The notes under the pieces are model-generated. The model saw nothing but the letters and a program-made list of their open reading frames with translations, searched no databases and was not told where the DNA came from. From Chara braunii (lineage: Eukaryota; Streptophyta; Charophyceae; Charales; Characeae): a stretch of DNA of 38,180 nt. Location of the stretch: NCBI GenBank assembly GCA_003427395.1, contig BFEA01000125.1, positions 1,308,375-1,346,554 on the forward strand, in the 5' to 3' direction. Below are positions 11,127 to 23,500 of the stretch, piece after piece. The stretch's first letter is position 1. Each line of letters opens with the position of its first letter. The position numbers were made by a program, and so were the translations under genes.

Positions 11127-14100
11127 ATCGGCTCCATAGGTCCAGGCCTGCTACGTCCAACTTGTGTAGGCTGCGGTTTACAGGGTTGTGTGTGGTGTAT
11201 GGGAGGGGTACAGGGACCTTGTAGAATGGAGGCCGAAAGGCACTTACGATTTCCAAGGTATGGGTTCCACAATCATATCTTATGAGTCCCAAGGACTTGC
11301 TTCAACGGGTTGCTCACCACTTGGAAGTAGTTGGTCCACTAAGCCCATGGGCTCTAGGTCCATCTTAGGATACCATACGAGAGGGTGCGTATCGCATCGA
11401 AGGTAAAAATTGAGTCTGCCTGATGACCAGCAGGTACACCTGTAGAACTAGAGCCCGTCCGGACCAGGAATACCTAGCTGGCTGGTCGTCTCCAAACATA
11501 GAAGATTCTCATAGTACGGGGGATATTGGCAGAGACCAGGATTCTATAGGAAGTAGAAAGGAGACCGGCCAGGGGGCCTTTGAGGTTGCTATAGGATTCA
11601 TACGGACTTGTAGAGTGGATGCTGATAATGTGTGGCTCGTTTGGGGGGTTAGAGATCTAGTCTCCTGTCTAGAGGGTTGGATAGCTTGGGGGTGCAGTGT
11701 ATACTATTGGGAATGGGGGCTGGTCACTCACACCCATTCGTTGGGGGACAAAACTATCTAGAGTGGGTCCATAACAACGCCCAGTTAAGGGCTGGAATCT
11801 GTAGGGACTGGCTCCAGTCCCTGTTCACAACTGGTAGGCGCTGGAGGGACACGACTTGCAACATGACTTAGGGGTCTAGGAGGCTAAGTGGGCCATTCGA
11901 ACTCCAAATGAGTCCTGGGGGATCTTCCGAAGTCTGAATCCGACCTCTACAACAACCTGCGCGATTAAAAGGGGAAAAAAAATGAAAGTATGCATCTCTA
12001 ATGGGAAAAACAGGGAAAAAAGAAGAAAGCATGTCTCTAATGCGTGGACCCCTGATGCCATCACCCGCCACATCCTGTCCTAGCATGTCCCACATGCAGC
12101 GTTGGGTATACACCTGCTGCAACCGCAGTCAGATCTCCGTTCTCATTGCTGATGAACAACAGCCGCAGCAGCCTGAGTTGGAAAATAGACTATAACATGA
12201 ACCACCTAGAGTGCGGTGTACTGAAAGGTTATCACTGCCAGGGTGAGCTGTGGAAGACTAAATCTTGCAACAGCTAAACACCCTTACTTCGTACCAGCCC
12301 TCGTCATTGCCTGCCCATAGAGAGGGAATAATGGCTGCGGAAACCCATGAAACTTGCTCAATATTGCTCTGTGATGGCCCACCTGAGATTCCGCCAGCAT
12401 GTGATTCACATGCTTTATGCCGTGAGGATTACAAAGGCATAGCCCATGCAAGTTTTTGTTTTCATGTGTATGATGACAATCAACATTGCACTCATGTACG
12501 GCACCCTGACCTGTCATGTCCAGTGTGTAGACAGGGGCTGGATTGCCAATGCCATTTGATGCAGCAACTGCAACTGCGAGAATTGGATGCGGTGCTTCCA
12601 CAGTCCACACCCAAACTGGTCCTGTCCAGTCTGTAGGGGTGGCCACTTACCATAGGCAACGGCTTCTCCTCAGCTAAAAAATCCCTGCAACCCAAACACT
12701 GACTGGCCTCTTGTGTACCGTGTCCGTGCTTCCTCCTCTGGGGTACTAGTATATGCGTAATAGCATATGAATGAACATCATGAAGACAAGAGATAAAATA
12801 TAAGTTGAAGATCTAAGGAAAATGAACAGAAATGCACCTCGCCCTTTACTCTCCCTCCTTTCATAGCTTGCAAGTGGGCCGTTGGCACATGGGGATGTGG
12901 GCAGCTTGCACTCAACCACAATCAACATGGAGAGCCTTGTAAGTGAGAGGCACAGTAAAAGGGGAGCTGCAAGAGTAAATAAAAGGGGTACCCCCAAAGA
13001 AAGCCAAAGTAAAGATAGTTGAGAAAGGGATAACGTATCTATTCTGCTTCATGTTGCTTTTCTATAGAGGTAAAACTGTTTCATTGTTGGATTGTCTGCA
13101 ATAGAGGTAAAGCTGCTGGGATCTTGGATCTACTCATCTGGGTGGAACAGGGGCTGTTGTGGTGATAATCTACAACACACATGCATGCAATCGTTCATAC
13201 TCAGAATCCTGCCAAAAAACTTCATATCGCAAGACTGAGCCTCACCGACTTCTAGCATTTTCTAATGGACTATCATAATGGGCATTCGTAATGCAAATAG
13301 AAAAAGGGACTATCATAATAGGCATTGTAGGTCAAATAAGACCAGATTTATCACCAACACTTTTCGTTGTAACCGTTAACTCCTATATCAGAGAAGACCA
13401 ACCGCCAGATGAATGAGAGTTCAAGGAATGCAACAAGTATTTTGAAGTGTGCGTTTGGCTTCCCCTCTTCGGAAGTTTTGAGTCCGGAGTGGTGTCCTGA
13501 TGGTGGGGGTATGTGTGTGGTTTCCCCTCGTATGTCAATGTATATGGTTGAATTGGCGATGTGTTGTGCCAGGCTATGGCTGGTCTTGTGGCTGATGGAA
13601 GACAGATCGTGAACCGTGCAAGAGCGGAGGCTGCTAACTATAAAAGGTGTGATATCTTCGCATGTGTATTCCTATGCCCGTGTGTATGATTGCAAATTCC
13701 TCCTGGTTGATTCTGCAAAACGGAAGGGATTTCTCTTGCCGTGAAATTGTTTTTCCTTTTTTTGCTCTTTTCATTGTCCATGCCTCATCTTGTCACCCTG
13801 TTGGATGGATTGCTTTGACATTCTTTCTCTTCTATCATCCCACTACGGAGGGGTTCCTGGTCCCCTGAAATTGTTTTTCTTTTTTCGCTAATTTCAGTGT
13901 GTCCATGCCTCATCTTGCCGCCCTGCTGAATGGATTGCTTTGGCATCCTTTCCCTTCTATCATCCGACTTGTTTGGTTTGAGCCATGTCTTCTGTGCTTC
14001 TCATCAGCCAGTGATTGACTGGTCTTTATCTTTTCCAACGATAGGGTCGTAGTTCTAGAACAGCACAGCTTTCTTTCCCTTTGAATTCACAGTTTATTAA

Positions 14101-16913
14101 TCCGTGGAGAAATTAGAGAAAGGGTACTGAGTCAAGCAGGCAGGAGTTTCAAGGATAAGGAGAGGAAAACTTCTCTTCGCTCCTCCGCTGCTTTTTGTTT
14201 GTTTTAGTTCCCCGTCCCCCTCTATCTAATTAGGCGTGCTCCTTAATCGATCTCTATCGACCTTGTTGTCCAGAGCAACCAAAGGAATCAATAAAGAGTG
14301 GGCCAAAGCACACACGGAGGCGCTCTACCGTGTCTACAATTAGAAAGGAGAGTTCTGCATCTCTCCCCGGCGTCTTCTCAACAAAGGGGAAAAAGGATAT
14401 CAGTCTTTTTCTGCATGTGGACACTCTCCTTCTATCTCAAAGCTGAAGTGCCACCTCAGTTAGTCCGAACTTCATGACAGGAGCTATCCCGACTTCCAGT
14501 AACAAAGCACCAGTCTGGTGAGGGAAGCTCTCTTGCCGGAACCCAATTTTTTGAAGTCCTGTGCTTCTGCGGAATCTCAAATGGGATGTCCCTCCAATGT
14601 TTTGATATGGGCAACAGCCGAAGTCAGTGCGTGCGGGTGTGCAGTGCCATAACTACCAGACTTCGTCTATGGATGACAGTAGCAGCGTCCTTCATTCATC
14701 AGCTGCTGGGTTGGTAGCTACCTGACCTCTAGGACTTGTGACATGGGTTCCCTGTGCTTATTGCTGCTTCATTTGAGTAGGCAAGGGAAGGCCGAAAATG
14801 AGTTGGACAAGGCACAGGTGCAGTGACCCATTCCGCTTGCGAAGTCTGAGGCTTTTTATTGAGCAATGCCGTGAATCATGAGTCCTACCTGCGAACACTT
14901 ATCTTATGGAGTGTTGTGAGCAATCGCTGCGTAGTTTTCTACATCAATCTCCACAGCTACAGACTTTGTGTACCCGGGATCTGGTCTGAATCTTAAATAG
15001 AGTCTTGCTTGCGAAGCTGGGAACTTTGTGGGATAGAACTGCAATCTGGTCCAGCCGCGCTGAAAATGTTGAGCCTTGAATGGACAAATTCGTAAGTTAG
15101 AATGTATAAGGACAAAAGGTGAATTCTGTAGAGGGCCAGTAGGGGTTTTCCAGTAAGTCCTATCCTAGAAGCTAAACTGGCAGACCTTTGCAGCAACAGA
15201 TAAACTCGTATTTGATGTATTCGGCACTCGTGGTTAATCGGAGGTGTCATATTTGGCGGATTTCTCACCGAATCTGCCATATTTCCCTGACTTTTGTTTT
15301 TTTCTTGTATTTTTTGTTGGTATGATATGTATGTGGTTTAGGGTATATCTGTATTCAATTTCAACATTTTGGACCAGTAACTAAAAAGTTGGCAAAAACA
15401 CAGAATTCAGGATTTTTTTTGGTGAACTCCGAAAGCTACTCCGAATAGGGTTTTATAGTGCTCTTGAGTTTTTTTTTGCCAATTTTTTTTTCCTGTTTGG
15501 TTTTTTGATGTTTGCATTATGAGCCTGCATAGTTTGTTCGCAAAATTTTCGATGACATTGCGTGTACTGATGCGGCGAAAAACCCCGAATTTTGGGTCTT
15601 CCATTAACCATCTCTCGTATTCGGACAAGGATCTTCAGATCTGCAGTCAAATAACAGACTGACTAACCAATGGTTCTCGTGGCTCTGTCGGTTGCAGTTT
15701 CTATGGAGATCAAATTCCTGGCAAGATTTTGTGTGATCGGGTTGCAAGCTACACTCATCTTTGTACGTTGTACTGGTGGATCAGGTCAGTGGTTCCTTGC
15801 AGTTGCATGAACTTGCATCATCTTAACATCTCCCCCTCCTCCTCCTCCTCCTTGTTCACTTACTCGTTTTGTTGAGAATGAACTGCATGTAGGGTTTTTG
15901 TGTGCACCGCGTCTGTGGTTCCATGGAATGGTGCCAGGAGCACACGTTCATCATTTAAAAGCAAGGCTGGGCTGGCAACCGTCTGGTTCACCTCCCGGTC
16001 CACCCGGTGCCGGACCAGCGCTGGGGGGTGAACCGGGAAACCGGTTTTTGAAAAAATGCCCGATATTTCTTTTTTTGGGCGGATTCAGATTGCGCTCGTC
16101 AAGATCTGTTGAAATCCGCAATAAAATTTTGAAGGCGCAATTTTTTTTGGGGGGGGTTTCCAAGGGGGGNNNNNNNNNNNNNNNNNNNNNNNNNNNGGGG
16201 GATGATTATTAGGATGTTCAGGGAGGTATGGCTCTCAGGGGGAAGGGTCGAGTAAGCTAGGTTGCTTGACCGACCCGTGGCCCATAAAATTATAATCAGC
16301 TCGCAAGGATATTGCCTCCTGTGCCATCAGTCGCCAGTATCTCACAGGCCGAACTAGATATTCCAGAGTACAGCTCGACGGCCAAAAGGTTAAAGGTTCA
16401 GGTTTCAGATCGCCGAGGCAGAGCATTTTCTGTCTGTATTTTTCTACATACAGTGGGTCATCAGTCCGAAAGTATCTTGCGTGCCTGGCTGTCCAGATAC
16501 ATGTAGTGGAGCGAGGTCCATTCTTGGGATTGCACTTCGGACAGCATTGTTACTCTGATTTCATGAACCGCCACCCAAACCCATAACTTATCCCCCACAG
16601 AATAGGGACGTTGCAGAAGCATATAATCTCAGCAAAGCTGCCATAACGTCACATTGTTTCAGTTCTTGCATAGGATGGGCGAGCATCAGGATTGTTGCAT
16701 CTGGTCTGTTGTGGTCCATTGGACAGCATGATGCACCTTGAATAAATGCGCGGTCGTTTTTCACAGCTGATCTGCCAAGATCAGCGACGGAGAGATCTTC
16801 ACCCGTTCTTTTCAAGAAGCAGGGTCCACAAGGCCCCAATTTTTATTTTTGTGAGGAGGCAGCTGCCTGCGCTGGGCTGGGCAATTGCGGGGATGCTCTC
16901 TACTCCCCGGTAC

Positions 16914-16947
<34 letters not shown>

Positions 16948-18101
16948 CCCACACACACACACACACACGCGTGATGCGCGGGGTTCGACCGGAGGTCTGC
17001 TGGGCTGGTCGACCATCCGGTCCGACTGGCAGCGGTCGGGGGAGGGGTCCCCTGTCCAACCGGGAACCGGCCCTGTTTAAAAGGAAAAACGAGTAGATTA
17101 GTGAATTTGATAAGATCATACAGGAAATGCCAAGCTGTGGGTTACATTCAGGTTCTCTTTGGAGTGAAATCCAGTGAAAAGTTCCCTTCTAGGTTGTTGG
17201 GGAAATCATTCTGGACCATTGTTTTTATGCAACTCCAGAGGAGTAAGATTTCATCTGGCTTTGGTGATAAGCAGTGTCGATTTCATCTGGGTTTGCTGGT
17301 CAGCAGTGACTCTACCGCCCTGGGCAAAGGTGTGAGAAGTTTGAGGAAGGGCAGGTTGCCGCTATGTGAAATCTCCACCTGTCATCAGTCGTTCAGATGT
17401 ACGCTATGTCTGCCACATACTTGATTGGTTGACACACACTGTCTGTCGCACACTTGATTATCATGACGGAATTTTATCTACAGTACTCTCTTCCTGTCAT
17501 GCATTGTATAGATGACTGTTGGATGGTTGCAAGTATCTTGTGATGGACGTGCTCTGGGTGTCGTGTGTGTTGTGTTTTGCAATTGAGAAAATGCTCCTTT
17601 CTTACTTTGGCGATTGTGAATTCTCTGTATGTGAGGTGAGTGAAGACCTTTTGGGGCATCAGTGATCCTCGGCTGCTATGACAAGGAGGAACCGCAGCTG
17701 TGGATGATCGAGCCATCGGGAGTCGCCTATGTGAGTTCCAATAGATGCACAACAGCCAATCTTCCATCTATTTCCAAGTTTTGTTGTTGTGTTTGTCCCT
17801 TAATAAGCAGCCTGCTCGTGCAGGTCATTGCTGCATTGTGAATGTTTGCGGCTGAAGTAGGGACGATGTCAAGTTGTTTTTTGTTGCAGTTCCAGTACCT
17901 TTATTTTCCTTTTCTAGCTGAATTACCTCATTGTAAACATCGCAGGCCCAATTCCTTGTATCTGAGTGCATGCACCGTTTTTTGCTGTCACGGTCACAGC
18001 CATTTGCTTGGTGGAGTTATGGCCCTAGCTATCGCCACAGTCACATGACCTTTGCATTCACAGTCACATTGTTCAGTAGTTCATGTTTTTTGCAGACACG
18101 G

Positions 18102-18139
<38 letters not shown>

Positions 18140-18522
18140 AACCACACAAATGTGGCCAACCTTGCATTTTCTATTATATTGCCTATCTAAACTTTTTCGT
18201 TATGGATGGCTTGTGATGATTTGTGAAGGGAATGAGAGAGAGAATCTGGGGTCTTTTAAAAAAACACACATTCCGGTGTTGCTAGCTCCCTGTCTTGGCA
18301 GATTTGAGCGACTAGGATCGGGCTCGTACTAGCGAGCTATTCTCTCTTTTTGTGGTTGGATATGTCGTGTTGGTTTTGTTGATTATACATGGCCTAATTC
18401 CTTGCCCTGCTTTAGAGCATGGGCTGTTTGGATGTTTACGGGTGGCCACGAGTTCTCTTTGGGGGGAATGTATGTTTTGTGGGCNGGCGTGGAAGGCTTT
18501 CCCAGTTTTCTTCGGACCCTTA

Positions 18523-18603
<81 letters not shown>

Positions 18604-20494
18604 ACGAGCCGTGTGATTGTCAAGTAAATAAAGGAAGGTATCTGTTGGCCTCTGATGTTGTATTATGAAAGGCTTGTGCATGAAATGGTTGAGATTATCT
18701 GAGTAGTTGTTAATGATATCCGGTGTGTTCGTCGGACTTCGTCCTGAAGCAGAGGGGATATAGAAGTGAACAATAAGAATTTGCCAGAGAGTTGGGGAGA
18801 GAAGCGAACAGAAAAGAGGACCGGAGTAGAGATTCCGACTCTGAAACCCCTTCCGTCTTTGCCCGAATAAAATGCCCTGTCGTTATGGCTTTACTTCGAT
18901 TGAAAGTTGCCGAGAATACAGCTATATTGATCCGTCCCTTCTCCGGAACTCGGTATTTAGATCTGTTTTTAGATCCGTATTTAGATGGAAGGTTGCCCAA
19001 AATACGGCTGTAATGACCCGGGAGTTCTCTTCAGGTGAACGCCTGCATGCTGCATGCTGGATCATTACGAAATGAGTGCCAGACACTGTCCATTTCTTAT
19101 TGGGATTGAGTGGCATTTGTACCTCTTGTCCTGAAGCAGAAGGGAAAGAAAGTGCAAAGGTGAAAGCACATCAGATGTAGATGTTGATGCCCCATACTTG
19201 GTCGCATGACTGCAGTCCCGTAGTACTTATCGTGAAGCTAAGGACTAGCCAGGTGTAGATGTTGATGTTCCAGTGCCTGACAAGCACCCAGTGTAAATGC
19301 ATGCCTGGGAATTTTACATGTTTTTCATGACAGGTATGGGGGCATGACATTGCATGCTTGAATGGAGATGTGATGTGCTTAGATCTCCATTTGTTCAATT
19401 TGGTTCTGTTAAGGACAAGATATATGTAGTTGTTTCGTTTGCGGGAGAATTGTAGGGAGTCTGGTGTATCAGTTGATGCGTTGTGTTCAAAATGTGATGT
19501 GCTTAGATCTCAATTTGTTTAATTTTGTTCGGTTAATAACAACTTACGTAGTTGTTTCTGACTGTTGCGCAAGTTTTATGGTCACCTTTTGCGCTAGAAT
19601 CGTAGGAAATCTGGTGTATGAGATGATGCCTTGTGTTCTGCCCATGCCTTCTGGTTTCATGTTGCTCAACCTTCCACATATTGTCCAGACCTTCTCAGAA
19701 ACTCTATATTCAACGGTCTAACTTGCCTCCCATTCTTCGCTTTGTGTGCCTTTCTGTGCATGTTGCAACATTCAGCGTTACTTCGGCACTGCTATTGGAA
19801 AAGGTCGGCAAGCAGCAAAGACGTAAGTTGAGCCAGTCATACCTGTTTACATGTGTGACGCAAGAAGTTCCGTCTTTCCCACAAACAGAATGCGGAGTCA
19901 TTACACCTGCCTGTCAATGCACAAGTATCTTCACTGTACGATAGTTTGCATCCTATGTGCGCAGACACAACCAGCTCATGGGTCATGCTGCTCCGTACTT
20001 TGGATGGACATGTGGAGAAGAAACAGGGGGAGGTGGTGTTGCAGTCTGAGTAGTTCCCACTGCTCCTTTCTCTCATCGCAGTCTTCCGTGGCCATATCCA
20101 ATGCATTGTCTTGATACATGCTGGTGCTTTCTCCTGATCATCTCCTCTCCGACTCCCTACTTTGCAAGTAGCTTGCGGTATTTGCTTTGGTTGCACTATT
20201 GAGGTATTTTCTGAGATTCAGGGTTTTCTTTCATTGTTTGCTTTCGCTCCACTGTTGTGGTATTTGCTCCAGTTGAAGGATTCACCGGTGGATTTGTCTA
20301 TGGTAATGTTGCGCAGTCACTGTGCGTAACGGGCTGTGTGTGACTCTGCCCTCGACGGCAGAGATTCTCTGTAACTACTCTTTTCCGAGTTTTCACACAC
20401 TTTCTGTTCGATGTGTTTGACAGTGAGATTGAGAAGCTGAAGTTGTCGGAGATGACCTGCAGGGAAGGAGTGATAGAGGTTGCCAAGATGTGAG

Positions 20495-20564
<70 letters not shown>

Positions 20565-23500
20565 ACATCTATGCTTTTTCGTTATGGATGGCTTGTGATG
20601 ATTTGTGAAGGGAATGAGAGAGAATCTGGGGTCTTTTAAAACAACACACACACACACACACACACACGGTACGTTCTTGCTGGAGGAGTCTTCTGTCTTA
20701 GATAAGTTCTCTTATCTTCTTCCTCTTTGGCAGTGACGCGAGTGCGTAGTTTGAGATGAATGTCGGGAATGCCAATGCTGTTATATTTGATTGTTTTTGG
20801 TACACGAGTTTTTAGTTTTGTGGGCCAATGCGGAAGGGTCTCCAAGTTTTTTCAGACCTTTGAGGGGGTCGGGTTGGTGCCTTCTTGCTGGAGTAGTCTT
20901 CTGTCTTAGGTAAGTTGCCTTCCGCTCTCCATCTCCTTATGGTTTGCAATATATATGTATACAATATACATATGTATATGTGCAAGTGTGCCGTTTTGGC
21001 GGCAGACGGGTGTGTGGGAACTTGGCGCTGAACCACACAAACATGGCCATCTTTGCATTTTCTATTATATTGCCTATCTATACTTTTTCATTATGGATGG
21101 CTTGTGATGATTGGTGAAGGGAATGAGAGAGAGAGTCTGGGGTCTTTTAAAACAACACACACACAAAATGGCTGCAAGGGAGGAGGGCCAGCATCCTACG
21201 AATACGCCGGCGGTAGCTGAAAGTATACTGCTTCCACCGCCGCCATCGCCACACCACCACCGCCATCATCATCACCATCACCACCCCCTCCTCTTCCGCC
21301 ACCACCCCCTGCTCTTCCACCAACACCTCCACCACCTCCAGCACCACCACCGCAGACTCCATCTCTGCCACCATCATCGTCATCACCTCCAGAACCATCA
21401 TTACCAAGACTTCCCCCGCCGACATCTTCTACTACAATCCCTCTTCCATCTGCCTCCTCTACTTCTCCTTCTTCCTCTTCTCCTTCTTCCCCCTCTGCCA
21501 CCTCGGAGGCCTCCTCTTCGTCATCGACCTCAGCGTCGTCATCACCATCACCATCATCACGTTCATTATCTGATCAGCCGCGACAAAGGCCCCGTTGGCG
21601 GACGCATACGTTAGTTGAGCATTGCAGATGCCTCTTCGGCAGCGACGTACTCCGGCTCCACCGCCGCCTCCAAGACAGCACCCTCGTTTATCCTAGGAAT
21701 GGCATGATCACTGCGCCTCCTACAGGGATTAGAGATCTACTCCGCCGGCATGCTCGCAACCGTTCGGAACGACCTTGTTGCCCTCAATACACGCTAGCCA
21801 GGAATGGTACATGTTGAGTCCGATGCCCGCAATGTGGCAATGATTTCTTCAGTGCTGCCGGCCTACTTGTGCAGCGTTTGCACGACTAGCAGCCCCTCTA
21901 AGCATAAGTGCGGCTGATCAGCTTCCGCTTCCCACATCTGGTCCACCCAGTTCTCACCCCCTCTGACCCGCCCCTCTGTCATCCACTGAGCCCCGCGTGC
22001 TCCCCTGGCCCAAATGATAATGACCCGTCTGCTGATGACGTGATGGAGGCCCCTATTGAAGATCATCTCTCTCCAGAGCACATGCTAGAGCCAATTGGTG
22101 AAGACGGGAATGAGTCTCAGCCACCTGTGCAATCTGCAGAATTGCACGAATCTCCCCCTGCAGTTTGGTTGGCATGTACACGGCATAGCCTCTGCTCCGA
22201 ACACTATGAAGGGATGGTCGCTGCTAGCCCCTCCCATGAAAACTGTGATCCCTTGTGTTGTCCTCATCCCCCCTCCCCAGCATGCCGTCCCCCAACCCAG
22301 CATGCTGTTGTGGCCTTCCTCTGCCATGCTTAAATAACTGTGCACATCAGCCTATCATACTGATGACATGTCAGCAACATGCCTTGTGCCGTGAGGATTG
22401 TGAAGGGATAGTCGGATCATAGTCCATGCGAGTTTTTGGTTTCATACATATGACAGTAGCCAGTACCGTACTCATGTACAGCACCCTGACATGTCTTGTC
22501 CAGTTTGTAGACGGGCTGGAACGGCAATGCCTCTATAATTGCAGTCAATGTGCCACTGTGTTCCTAGCATGTAGGAGCCACGTAGCCTGTGACATCTCTC
22601 TGCACCGCGCCATTGGATGCAGCAACTGTGACTACGAAAATTGGATGTGGTGCTTCCACAGTCCACACCTGAACCCGTCCTGTCCGGTCAGTTGGGTGGC
22701 CACTTACCATAGCCAATAGCTGCTGCTCAACTCAAAATCTTATGCAACCCAACACTAACTGACCTCATGCACCATTCTAAAGTAGTCTGTTCCAGCGGTG
22801 AGTGTTTAGAATTCTGCGAAGGCCGTCATATACCTCTCCCCTGCCCTTCGCATGTCATACTTTATCCTGTCCTTCACATATTTCTCTCCCTGCCCTTTGC
22901 ACTCAACCTCCCCCTACCCCACACACCTATAGAACTCCGCCTTCTATCCCTTTCCCTCCACCCTCCCCTTTTGTGCTACTAGCAAATACATACGAATGAG
23001 CATCGATAAGAGAACAGAGGATATGAAGATCAGAAATGAAATGAACAGGAGTATGAAGACGAAGGACAGACACAAACACTAAGTATAAGCTGAAGATCTG
23101 AAGTGAAATGATCAGGAATATGAAGATCTGAAGAGAAGTGCACAGGAGCATACCTTCCCTTCTACTCTGCCTCCTGTAACGTGCAAATGGGCCGTTAAGG
23201 CACACGGGCGTGCGGGCAGCTGCCGCTTAACCACCGTCAACGTGGGCAGCCTTGTCCGTGCGAGGCATAGTGAAAAAGGAGCTGTTGCCTCAAAGAAACC
23301 CCAACTAAAAACGGTTCAAAATGGTTACATTATGATTCATGTTGCTTGCTAAAGAGGTAAATTCTTTAATTGTTGGGCTGGCTCAACTCGAATCTACTCG
23401 TCTGGGTGGAATAGGGCCTGTTGTGGTGAAAATTCAAAACACACTCGCAAACGCACGCAGACACAAATTGAGCACTTTTGTCATGATGGTTGCGATGATG

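Larger units (their letters stand above)
10916..13572 (+). other. PAG1: PAG1 intron, 2.7 kb
   Basis: Holds a (TC)n run at 11094-11123, an unassigned stretch (11180-11900), and copy 1 of the Cys/His-rich dispersed repeat (about 12050-13190). A 49-bp tandem pair around gactatcataat lies at 13266-13340. Confidence 0.8.
15785..17645 (+). other. PAG1: PAG1 intron, 1.9 kb, with assembly gap
   Basis: Contains a palindromic GC-rich block (15968-16045), 27 unknown bases (16170-16196), a long C-run followed by (CA)n (16916-16968) and a second GC-rich block with GGTCGACC (16975-17075). The Gly- or Pro-rich open frames here are translations of the C-run. Confidence 0.8.
17731..19775 (+). other. PAG1: PAG1 intron, 2.0 kb
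   Basis: Holds (AC)n at 18103-18137, copy 1 of the tatggatggcttgtgatga repeat (18143-18272), compound (CA)n(GA)n at 18526-18598, and a 124-bp tandem pair at 19368-19640. No coding frame has a recognisable domain. Confidence 0.8.

Noticed and set aside
16799-17119. Gly-rich and Pro-rich frames
   Set aside because: They come from a C-run and (CA)n tract.
21111-21614. 167-residue His-rich frame
   Set aside because: A shifted reading of a CCA/TCA repeat. The Pro/Ser frame is longer (198 codons) and leads in phase into a finger-like motif.
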